From Membranipora membranacea (taxonomy: Eukaryota; Bryozoa; Gymnolaemata; Cheilostomatida; Membraniporidae): a stretch of 64,000 nucleotides of DNA. A program made the translations under genes and the position numbers. The stretch is taken from assembly GCA_914767715.1 (NCBI GenBank), contig OU612071.1, positions 27,835,681 through 27,899,680 on the forward strand. Direction: 5' to 3'. The notes under the pieces are model-generated. The model worked only from the letters and a program-made list of their open reading frames with translations. It had not been told where the DNA came from and did no database searches. This document shows positions 35,831-46,473 of this stretch, in pieces; within the stretch, counting starts at the first letter, position 1; each line of letters starts with the position of its first letter.

Positions 35831-38193
35831 TGTAATTCCTGCTCAGACCAAATATATTTTCCAACTAGTATTCCAAGCCCGAAACCCAAGTTCTGATACA
35901 AAAATTGGCCCATATTGAGTGTGCCCCTCTTTTTATACCAATCATATTGCATCTAAGATATCATATCATATTATGTTGAATCAATAGGCTCTAGTGGCTG
36001 GCTGCTCATAAATTCACATTTTTGAAATCGACCATGATACCTTGTCGACATTCAATTATCCACACTCACTTTACTCAACAAAACCATGGTCCATGCTTCT
36101 AAAAAAGTTATACAAGGTAGCGATCACTTCACTCTTGGCTAGCTGGGTGAACCTTCTTCCGAGAGTTATTGCACAATCAAGTAGACGGTGCTCGGGGAGA
36201 GGTGTTTATGCTATACCATCCTCACTTCGTATGTTTCTATATTTCGAAACATGGTTTGGATTTGGCTTTTTCAGTGGATACTGTTCAATGATAGCATTTT
36301 CAAAATACACCCAAATATTTGAACTTAAATTTTACACGAATGTCATCCCAATATTTTTCTTATTGAAAAACACTAATGTAATTATACTGGATGCGTATAG
36401 GATTATGATAACTGTGTGTCTGAAGGGCTCACCCCTAATAACACACCTAAAATTCTTTGTGAAATATTCTGCTGCGTCTTCAGTGAGCTGGTATATGTAT
36501 GGCTGACCTTGGTGTATTTATCACCATTTAGGAATTGCAGTCCTGAAATAACCATTGACAGCATTCATGTTACGGTTGAATTTGTACATTTTTTCAAAAT
36601 CATGCGCTGTGACTGTATCTATACTGCAACAAGTTATAATGTTGTTACTTTTGAGGATTTGGTTAGCCAAACAGGTGGGGTGCCTCAATAAACAACAAAT
36701 CGAATTGGAAGCAGTTCTTCAGGCAGTGCATTGAAACGATCCAAGTACAATTGAGACCTAAGCTGGATGAAGATATCAGTTAGAGCAATTACAGACATTG
36801 TTTTCCAGAGTAAGTTTTCGAATCCCTCAAGATAATCTTAATTGTAAACAACCAGTTGTATTGCAGTCTCTGTCTTTCATTACAAGGAAAGAATTTGTTA
36901 CTTTTGTGCCTTGTTTATCTTTTCCAAAGGATTTAGAGGCAATGTAATATTAGAATATCAAAACCTGAGGATAACCTTTGTGTCTCAAGACTTGTTGTTT
37001 CTTATGACATTTATGTATTATGGCATTATTACATCAGATTAAAATTGAAGTTTGATTTAAATCAGACGTATTGTCACAAGCCACATCCCGAAGCGTAGGC
37101 GGCAAAATTCGTTGCCTTAGTGGCCAGGCCGCAATATCTGCACCAGGTTGCTCTCTGTTTGCAGGCAGGTCGGAGCACACCTGGGTGCCAACCAAAGCCC
37201 AGTGCTAGATAATCTGTAATTCCTGCTCAGTCCAAACATATTTTCCAACCAGTATTCCAAGCCCGAAACCCCAGTTCTGATACAAAAATTGGCCCATATT
37301 GAGTGTGCCCCGTTTTTTTATACCAATTTTATTGCATCTAAAATATCATATCATGTTATGTTGAATCAATAGGCTCTAGAGGCTGGCTACTCATATATTT
37401 ACATTTTTGCAATCGACCATGACACCTTGTCGACATTCGATTATCCACACTCACTTTACTCAACAACACCATGGTCCATGCTTCTAAAAAGTTATACAAG
37501 GTTGCGATCACTTCACTCTTGGCTAGCCGGGTAAACGTTCTCCCGGGAGTTATTACACAATCAAGTAGAGGGTGCCCTGGGACTGCATCTATACTATAAC
37601 AAGTTATAATGTTGTTACTTTTGAGGATTCGGTTAGCCAAACAGGTGGGCTGCCTCAATAAACAACAAATCTGAGATGGCCTCGAAACAAAATTGGAAGC
37701 GATTCTTCACGCAGTGCATTAAAACGATCCAAGTAAAATTGAGACCTAAGCTGTATGAAGATATCAGTTAGAGCAATTACAGACATTGTATTCTCAGAGT
37801 AAAATTTCTAATCCCTCAAGAAAATCTTAATTATAAACAACCAGTTGTATTGCAGTCTCAGTCTTTCATTACAGGGAAAGAAGTTCTTACTGTTTGTGCC
37901 TTGTTTATCTTTTCCAAAGGATTTAAAGGCAATGTAATATTAGAATATAAAAACCTGAGGATAATATATGTGTCTCAAGACTTGTTGCTTCTTATGATAT
38001 TCATGTATTAAGGCATTATTACATCTGATTAAAATTGAAGGTTGATTTAAATCAGATGTCTTGTCACAAGCGATCCCGGAGCATAGGCGGCGAAATTCTT
38101 TGCCTTAGTGGCCAAGCCACAATATCTGCGCCAGGTTGCTCTCTGTTGGCAGGCAGGTCGGAGCACACCTGGGTGCCAACCAAAGCCCAGTAG
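35831..38193. repeat. Tandem duplication of a decayed segment, second copy deleted internally
   Basis: Copy A (35831-37214) and copy B (37215-38193) align from tgtaattcctgctcag to ccaaccaaagcccag at roughly 90 percent by eye. Copy B lacks about 415 bp, corresponding to 36192-36609 of copy A. On the minus strand both copies retain short peptide stretches in broken frames. These include TDIFIQLRSQ.YLDRFNAL, DC.IT.GR.FT.LAKSEVIA and YGPIFVSELGFRAWNT. They look like a dead coding gene. The GRxFxxLAKSEV and YGPIF pieces weakly recall cytochrome P450 but are not enough to name it. Confidence 0.75.
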
Positions 38194-39308
38194 ACGATGG
38201 ACCGCAGATACATTTGATATGAGGCCCTTTCGATAAATTTAAGGTTCAATGATTGCACAGACCAAGGGTACATTGTGGCAGCATCATTCAAGGATTGTAA
38301 TAGTTAATCCTATTGTAAAAACTGCCACAATACTGCCTTCCTAGCTATACCCACCTTATCAATTTAGCTAGGATAGTTAGGTGTAATTTAAGCGTAAAAC
38401 ATCAAGTCTAATCGTGGAGTAAGGCTGTACAAAAAGAAATTTTTATGGGAGAGCCTGCATATTCTATTTTTTACTGTAATCAAAAACTTTGAATTCAGTT
38501 CATTCTCCAGAACCCTATAATTGTGACAAAATAGATGAAAGGAGTTTTTGGCATCAAGCTTCACATAACTCTCCCTTTGACACAAAGCTTGCAGGTACCT
38601 TGACCAAGGAGTAAAAAACTCTGTCTTTGACTATTGTTAAAAAAGTTACTCTGTACTCTGTCAAGCAGTCTAGCCACATGCTTGAAACTAAAATGTTTTA
38701 CACAGATAGATAGATAGGGTGAGAACTCTATACTGCAAATGAGCCAACAAATTTCAACAATAAGAGAAGACAACTTCATAGCCTAAGATTTGCCAAAATT
38801 GACATTAATGAACTGAATCAGATTTATTGGAATTATCACAAATGAAACAATGAAACCAAATTTTGGCTGTCTGACGCATCATCAGTTCTGGCTGTTTTCT
38901 AATTGTTTGATTCTGTAATTAAGGGATTAATTGTCTATTGTAAATTCGAACAAGCTATTGCCAATGAAAATTACTGCATCTAGCTTATAAATAAACTTGG
39001 ATTGGGCACAACTGCAAGTTAATGAATGTGGATACTAAAAGAGATTTTAGCGATAATCAACTGTAGTGCAATCAGTTAGCCTTCACCACTAAAAATATCA
39101 TCATCACCTAATTGTGAATGAACATGAATATTGGCATAACTACTTTTGCAGCATTTAGGAAAATAAAATAAGTAAAGGCATATTTTTCACGGCGTGAGCA
39201 TAGGATTGATTTTTTCGAGCTGCCAAAGGGTAGTCCTTGAATATATGGAAATTTAAATCAATTTGTCCTGGGTATGTCGCTTTAAAATGAATACTGGGGC
39301 CATAAGAA
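38194..39308. other. Intergenic
   Basis: I see no exon, repeat end or mobile element here. Confidence 0.4.
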
Positions 39309-39628
39309 AGGTTAGACAGACACCTGTGAGGATTCTGTGTTGTCTGAGACAGATTTTTCAGCCATGCAGGTCAGTCGCTGGTCAATGCGGGCTAGCTGAG
39401 GTGAAGTTTTGATTGGACATAGACCGATGTCTACATTTAGCTGGTTTATTGTTTTAGTTTGATTTGCTCGAAGATCTTTTGTTTGGCAGTTGATTGTTTT
39501 GTAGCGCTTGAATTAGTTGGGCAGCGGACACTTTTTTTCTTGCGTGCTGTTGGAAGCCAGATTCGGGTGATGCGTGGTGTGTTTGGCTAACTCGCCCAAC
39601 TGTTGCAGGCGAGGGACAGTTGGCCATC
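39309..39628 (-). pseudogene. Coding relic with one in-frame stop, coiled-coil-like, possibly transposon-derived
   Basis: A minus-strand frame runs about 106 codons with a single TAA near its middle. The downstream part (SPQLARIDQRLTCMAEKSVS) has the heptad-like, charged look of a LINE ORF1 coiled coil, and the upstream part is rich in His, Thr and Lys. Base composition is more GC-rich than its surroundings. No domain is certain, and the transposon origin is a guess from style. Confidence 0.3.
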
Positions 39629-40844
39629 AGTAGTTGTCAGGGTTGCGATATATGCGTTTTTGTCATTGTTGTCATGTTTATAGAGCAGGAAGTGCTGGTT
39701 GCACCGATAGCTATATTAGATATGTTACGTCAGTCCGCTACGGCAGTGTCCCATCGTCTGAATGTTATCATTTAAATATATTATACTTATTATTTTAAGT
39801 TTATGGACCATGATAGTATCTGAGTCTCATCAATCCTTGTAGTCAGTATAATTATCACACATGTGCTGCGCCATATCACCTCTCTTTTTATACTTGCTCA
39901 TAATTTGCTCAATTATCTGTAGCTATCAGTTTTAGTCATAAGCATATTCCACATTCATAATCCACATTACGTGTACATACATATAATTGACAATGATTTG
40001 TTGACTCTGCAAGTCCCAGCAATTATAATCCCATCTTTGACACTTGCATAATAGAACTGTAAAAGCATAACTCAAATTTATACCCATGTTTCAAAACTAC
40101 ATACATGCGATGGAGTTTTCAATGTGAATTTGTGTAGTTTAGGTAAATATATGAGCGCCTCAACCACTGATGATGATAAAATTTCTGCCACATGCTCTCG
40201 CTATACTTTCCTGTTTTTATTCCAATTTATGCACGACTTAGTCAGCTTCTTTGCCAAGCGGAAATTAAATTGTTGTTGATTAATAAATTTGTATTCTATG
40301 ACAATATGTAGTATTGAACCTTCATACATTACATTAAACTAGCTGCTGATGTCAAAATCCAATAGTGATTATCAGAACCAACACTAATGAAAGTTGTGAT
40401 TTAATTAAAAAATGTCAGGTTGCTTACCTCTACCTCTATTGTCGCCAACAATAATTAATTAATAAACAAAAAAAACTATTTTTCATCCCTCTGGCATATG
40501 CACAATATAAATTCATACTCCAATTGATTTTTCATTCTCGTTGACAAAGTCCAATAATATGGAAGCCAACCCTGATCAAAGTTTTTCCTCAGATGTTAGG
40601 GTGTTCACCTCTGTTTAATTTAATCATGTCTAAATACATTTTCCATTCAAACCAGATGTAATTTGAACATTTTAAACAGTAATTTCTACTGTGGTGCTGT
40701 CTTAATGTTTTATTTTCACATCACCTACACCAGATACAGGTTGCAAAACAATTCCTAGAATACTGTATTGGAAGGTATTCACACCATTCAACTTACTTTC
40801 TTGGTTTAAAAAACATCGAGAAGTCCGGATATAAGATAACCGCA
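39629..40844. other. Intergenic, upstream of the PAN-like gene
   Basis: No gene seen. A weak TATA-like tttaaaaaa at about 40805 lies 40 bases before the PAN-like gene's ATG, too close for a long 5' UTR. Confidence 0.4.
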
Positions 40845-41387
40845 ATGAAAGTGTTTTTCTTCAGTCTGTCATTATACTGTGCATTCCCTATTGCTAAGGT
40901 CAGTCATTTATATCCTAAATCGCACACCAAACTAACAAACAGACAGACATTATCATTATCCTATCAACCATGATAGAACATCTAAGTAATTAGATGCATT
41001 CAATTTGTTTTGCGTTCATTTTCTTCTGTTGGTCTTTTGTCCAAAGCCCGCAATATAATCATGGGTTTTGTCCTTGTGTGTTTTTTAGAAATAAATTTGA
41101 CATCATTAATTTCATTTTAGGGCGACTTGTCAGGACTTTTTATGCAATGGCCGTTACAGCTTTGTTACCTGCATGAGCACACAGCTGATCCAATTGAAGT
41201 GAGCTCAGCTTTTGAATGTATGGTTTCCTGCCTACGAACTGAGCACCAGAACCTAGGCAGGTGTTACGCCATCACCTTTGAAAATAGTGGCATCTGCTTC
41301 CTCGTGCATATTTATCACCAAGTGAAAGTTGCGACATGTCCACAGGCCACAATGTCCTACTTTAATGCATATCTTGCAAATGGATAA
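40845..41387 (+). CDS. Small secreted PAN/apple-like protein, 2 exons, 106 aa
   Basis: Exon 1 (40845-40898) encodes MKVFFFSLSLYCAFPIAK, a typical signal peptide, and ends AAG|gtcagt in phase 0. Exon 2 (41121-41387) follows ttcattttag in phase 0 and ends in TAA. The mature chain of about 88 residues has six cysteines in the order C...FECMVSC...RC..I....GICFL....TC. This resembles the PAN/apple fold, where a central helix Cys-xxx-Cys pairs with a strand Cys. PAN modules bind proteins or sugars outside cells. Length and spacing fit a single domain. It stands alone, with intergenic DNA on both sides. An AATAAA lies near 41764. Confidence 0.65.
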
Positions 41388-44152
41388 CACTGTAGTTCGC
41401 AAAACGGTTTCCTTGCTAATTCCTTCATATTTGTTGTGCTTGCGAATTTTCATTTTGGATTGTCTAATTAGAATTATAAGAACGTTGACTGTCTGCATCT
41501 GTGTACCTTATCATGTCACTGATAGAGTATTTTACAACATTATTAAATTGCATGTTAAAATGGTATCCATCCATATTTTTGCTGCTCTCTGTCAAATTTC
41601 TTTGTTTTGTGTTATGATCCTATCAAATTTACAAAGATGAATACACATCCTCTTCTTCGTGTTATTATGCTGAATATTTCTTCAGTATGCATAGTAACCT
41701 AGTGTGTTTCCAAAGTGAATGAGGTAAATCCATGAAGACACTGCTCAACAGTGGATGAAAGAGAAATAAATTTAGTTGGTAGGTTAGTGGATGGTAGGTC
41801 AAATGTAAACTATGGACCAATTCCTATATACCAATCAGCGATTATATTGAAAATACACTGCACAAAAGATAATTTTCGATGTTCCAGTTTAAATTTTTTA
41901 TTTGTACTGTATCCTAACTAGCAAACAAGGGATCATAGTGTTGTTATCTCACTTTCGAACATGATTCATGGTTATCCCTGAGGTGGAGGGGTGTTTGCAT
42001 CCTTAATCCAAGTATAAGTCAAGCGGTTAATGTTTGTAATAATTAGAAATGGTACGTTCTAAACATTTATCCTACATGCTGATGAAAAGATGTTGATGTG
42101 ATATTGCTCAAGGTTTGCATCATTCCAGCTGTTGCTTAGAGTTCAATTCATTGATTAATGCACTGAAAAATCTACCAATATAAACCTGCCATGGATTGCC
42201 CTGGTGATTTGTTGAAATCCTTTACCTAGTAAGTAGATTTTATGGACTGTTTTGCCTGTAAAGCAGGCATCAACTTGCAAAACTAATACCAAAGGGAGTG
42301 CGTTGACATTAGCACAGCGATTCATTGCTACATGTTACCCAGTAACTTTAGAGCATCAGATGTCCACAGTGACTAAAATAAAACTTTTGGTTACAAAAGT
42401 CAATGTGGATTTGGCATTTGAAGGCTCATAGCCTGTAACATCATGCAGTGAGTTTTGTAGCCAAAAACCTGATTGTCTAGTCTTTTCACATTCGAGATGA
42501 ATTTACAACAATATGACAAGTGGAACCAAAGTTTATGAATAGGAATACAATCTTTTTATCCATTGTACCTTGTCGTTAATCACATCATCGATGTAAGGAT
42601 TTGCTGAATGCATGTAAACTTAGATTGTGTCTTCATGTGCATTAGATGGGGGCCACCCAAATTCAAAAAAATCAATGCATAAGAGGTTTTAGGTTTATTA
42701 TTGTTTAGCTGATGCAAACTAGGTATTGATATATCACAGTACAGCCCAATTTGGAATTAAGTTGTATAAGATTGTTGGTCCTTTCATTTTTTTTAGTATA
42801 TTGCAACTTAGTCATCGAAACTAATGCTAATATTTTGTTTCAGCACATATATCCACAGGAAACTGTTTTGTTCTTCTTAGGAAATGAATAACTATAACAA
42901 AACGCATATACCCTCTCTCGCTGTATTATTCAGATTAGTTAGGTTATGTAACTCACTAGTGGTCACTAGTTAGTATAAAAAAAATCCTGAGTGCCTGACA
43001 GTGCATAACTTCTTGGTTCAGATGATCAATGTTTGACACATTGTGATCTATAGGAGGATTAAAAACACACTATCTGGATTGGCCATAATTTTGTCTACAG
43101 TTTCATCTCTTGTCTTTTCCCTAATTAACTCATTATGACGTCATTTGTTGATATTTTCTAGCGGACAACTCACTTGGGATTCCTAAGATTTTTTGCGAAC
43201 ATTACACCCAAGAAACAAAACTCTTATACACATATTATTCAAATCTTAAATTCTATGCAGCCAGGCCACGTTTGTATACATATGGATACACAAGGATTTT
43301 TTATTGGTTTATTATAAATGAATATTGATTTAGCTGCTTTCCCGACATCAATATAAATATCAGAGACTAATAAGCTGTTCAGAAATTGTTCAGTCAACAA
43401 TGATGAAGAGTTTTATTTCAGTCTTACAAAATTACAAACAAACACTCAAATGACCCATATGACTCTACAAATGCATAACTAAAGTCTCACATTATCAATT
43501 ACCATATTATCTGATGTTGATAATAGTCATCAACTTGTGTCATCCTCAATCATCATAAGGAAAAAGTTTACAGATAATAATAACCCAGTACACCTGTCCT
43601 TGAAGGAAAAAACACCCAATCTATAGGGTTATGTTACCATAACATATTAAAGCTCTGGTAACCGAACCCAAAACTCCAGAGGCACCAAAAGCCTGGTGGT
43701 GAATAGCAAGAGCATCAACCAATAGCACCATCTCAACATCCCACATAAAGAATTTGGTGATAGCTCTCATTAGCTAGACTGCCGTTCACTGCATAGTGTT
43801 GTTTCCTCTCATCCTCATTCGGTATAATAAAAATTTGTCTCACTGCAATGTTGTCAGTGCAACATGTCATCATGTTATTTCATTCTCTCGAGCAAGCAAT
43901 CAAACAACTAGTAGCTGGAGATGAACTCAGTAGTCAAATATTTAATTTGTAATAAATTGATGTTGATGATTTTAAAACCTTGATGAAGCTGCCATCTTGA
44001 CATTGAAGAGAGTTTTATTTCAGAATTTAGAACAAGCAAACATATGAAAAAACAGATAGTAAATTGTACACAATATCAAAGCTAAAACTTCAAGTTTTTA
44101 TCACCTTTTCTTTCCGCAGTCGGACCAATGGGTTTATCTCAATAACCAGAAG
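41388..44152. other. Intergenic
   Basis: A possible poly(A) signal for the PAN-like gene lies near 41764. A motif gaagagNNttttatttcag occurs at about 43407 and 44006 as a weak direct repeat. No gene is supported. Confidence 0.4.
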
Positions 44153-45370
44153 CGAAAATGAATAATTGAACAAAAACTTAACTCAATGACGTTGTGTCAT
44201 TTTAGGGAGGAAATGAGGCAGAAAACGCTGTTTTTGTCAAAGCAGATGGAGGAGTCAAATTAAATGCAAGAAATTTCAAACCAGGTGGAATGCATACTTA
44301 GAGATTGCGTTCATCGTAAAATTTGATTTTATTTGATATATGACTAGTCTAAACTGACTTTTTACGTCACGCCATACAATGCATTTTTTTTTGTGAAGCC
44401 GTGAAAATATGTGAAAATTCAATCATTAATTCAGAACAGATCATAAGCTCGAAACAAAATTAATTATGATTTTCCCTTAGAGTACACTTCAAATGTCATA
44501 CATATTCACTTTCAACAAATTAGCTTGCATATTGCGAAAACAGTAGACTCTCGAATACACCTGATATTTTTCGCAACTTTTGCATAACATCAAATGTGCT
44601 GTCCAAATGACCATTATTGTGGCCAAACAAAGTTTTTTTGAAAGTTCTCACATACGAAGCCGCTTTCATTAGCCATGGTGCACACAGGAAATGCCAAAAG
44701 ATTTTTACCCTGCATCTTCGTTTTTCTTGAATTTAACGCAAAAGAATGGCCAAAAACACCTCAAAAGTCCCAAAAAGTAGCTGTTTTAAATTCAAGAAAA
44801 ACGAAGATGCAGTGAAAAAATCTGTTGGCATTTCCTGCGTGCACCATGGGTAATAAAAGCGGCTTCGTATGTGAGAACTTTCAAAAAAACTTTGTTTGGC
44901 CACAATAATGGTCATTTGGACAGCATATTTGACGTTTTGCAAAAGTTGCGAAAAATATCAGGTGTATTCGAGAGTCTACTGTTTTCGCAATATGCAAGCT
45001 AATTTGTTGAAAGTGAATATGTATGACATTTGAAGTGTACTCTAAGGGAAAATCATAATTAATTTTGTTTCGAGCTTATGATCTGTTCTGAATTAATGAT
45101 TGAATTTTCACATATTTTCACAGCTTCACAAAAAAAAATGCGTTGTATGGCGTGACGTAAAAAGTCAGTTTAGACTAGTCATATATCAAAGAAAATCAAA
45201 TTTTACTATGAACTCAATCTCTTAGTATACATTCCACCTGTTTTGAAATGTCTTGCAATTAATTTGACTCCTCCATTTGCTTTGACAAAAACAGCGTTTT
45301 CTGCCTCATTTCCTCCCTTTAATGACACAACGTCATCGAATAAAGTTTTTGTTCAGGTATTCATTTTCAG
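44153..45370. mobile_element. 1.2-kb near-perfect palindrome (foldback/MITE-like element)
   Basis: The left arm 44153-44736 and right arm 44786-45370 are inverted copies of about 585 bp at roughly 96 percent identity by eye. A 49-bp spacer (44737-44785) separates them. The arms differ by scattered substitutions and one- or two-base indels, so they have been apart for a while or are kept alike by conversion. The outer ends start gaaaatgaata. No clear target duplication could be fixed. The open frame across the centre is a by-product. The right arm runs directly into the dispersed repeat at 45430. A transcript would form a long double-stranded RNA hairpin. Confidence 0.85.
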
Positions 45371-45429
45371 TAGCTCGGCAGCTTTCCAACGGTATATGAT
45401 ATGTTGATATTCGGATCGGTCTTTGACAT

Positions 45430-45765
45430 TACCTTAAGTGTCATCTGTGTGTATTTGGCCCCAACTAAGTGTCACACAAAAATAAGGAGTCATTTTATAT
45501 GACCCACAAAAAAATCATGTCTTAAATCCTCTTAAATAATCATGTTGGGCATCCTTAACCCAATAGTAATTAATGGTAGATAAAATAGCCTGACATGGTC
45601 GGACAACTCCAATGCAAAGACTGCCCTACACACTGATAGCCACTATATATATATATATATATACATATATATGAATAACTCATTGTCCAGGGTTTTTATG
45701 GGTACAATAGTGGGATATATAATATATGACACTTTATTGCACAAATGTGTGTATATATATATATA
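45430..45765. repeat. Dispersed repeat, copy 2 (inverted mate of 25249-25576)
   Basis: This is the reverse complement of the 25.2-kb copy, sharing gtgtcatctgtgtgtatttgg through cacaaatgtgtgta. It differs by the (AT)n length and few bases. It sits 60 bp from the palindrome, so the two may be parts of one larger element. Confidence 0.85.
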
Positions 45766-45949
45766 TACAATTGCAATAATATCCCCATAATTGAGAGTGA
45801 TGAATTTTCTTTGGTCACCTCACCTGATGACCGTGTGACAATCTGTTCTGTTGGTAAAAGTGATGTCAGGTTCAAGAGGTTTCCTCTTCCTGATTTGTGG
45901 AGTGACCAGTAGAGGGGGGCAACTCCGAAAGTAGGCAAATGGATCAAAC

Positions 45950-46010
45950 TTTATCTATTCACCAAGACATAGCCAGCGGTGGGAATGCCTCTTAATAATG
46001 CCCTTTTCCA
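45950..46010 (+). pseudogene. Relic of a duplicated D8C-gene exon 2 end
   Basis: Sequence ttcaccaagacatagccagcggtgggaatgcctcttaa-type closely matches the exon 2/intron 2 junction of the intact D8C gene at 47005-47045 (cacccagacatagcaaacg|gtaggaatgcctcttaa). The donor GT is kept, but the preceding Thr/Pro repeat and partner exons are not visible. It implies an earlier partial duplication of the D8C gene just upstream. Confidence 0.5.
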
Positions 46011-46380
46011 ATTGCAGTCACTGTCTCATTTGCTTCAACGGGTACTGGCTTGATGATAAAGAATATACACAAAATGCCACTTCAGGTTAACTTTGAATGG
46101 AGCCCAGCCAACTTGTCATGTAGGTAGTCATCCAAAACAAACTCTTGTGCTCCCAAATAGAAACTCAAGTATTCCACTGTGTTGGGTGTTGGGTGTTAAG
46201 CTTCACCCCCCCCCCCCAACCAGCAAACGCATCAAGAGGGGCTAACATTGCCTTATATGGCAAATGGATATTCAACACTCTAGAGAACATGAACCTTGTT
46301 TTTCTCACATGACATGACAATTATGAAAATAAGGTGGTAATCAACATCTCCGATTCCTCCTCCTTTATTGTCTCGTATAG

Positions 46381-46388
46381 TATAAAAC
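46381..46388 (+). promoter_or_regulatory. TATA box of the D8C gene
   Basis: tataaaac lies 93 bases before the ATG at 46474. A start site about 30 bases on would give a 60-base leader. No other gene starts nearby. Confidence 0.6.
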
Positions 46389-46473
46389 ACCAGCAGCTCA
46401 TACACAGAGATCACTCTACTTCTAACGAGGACAGGAAGAAAGTTAGCAGACAATTTAGTGAACAGGAGAAGAA

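Noticed and set aside
44733-44942. 69-codon frame in the palindrome centre
   Set aside because: It spans the spacer and copies both arms; no domain or splice context.
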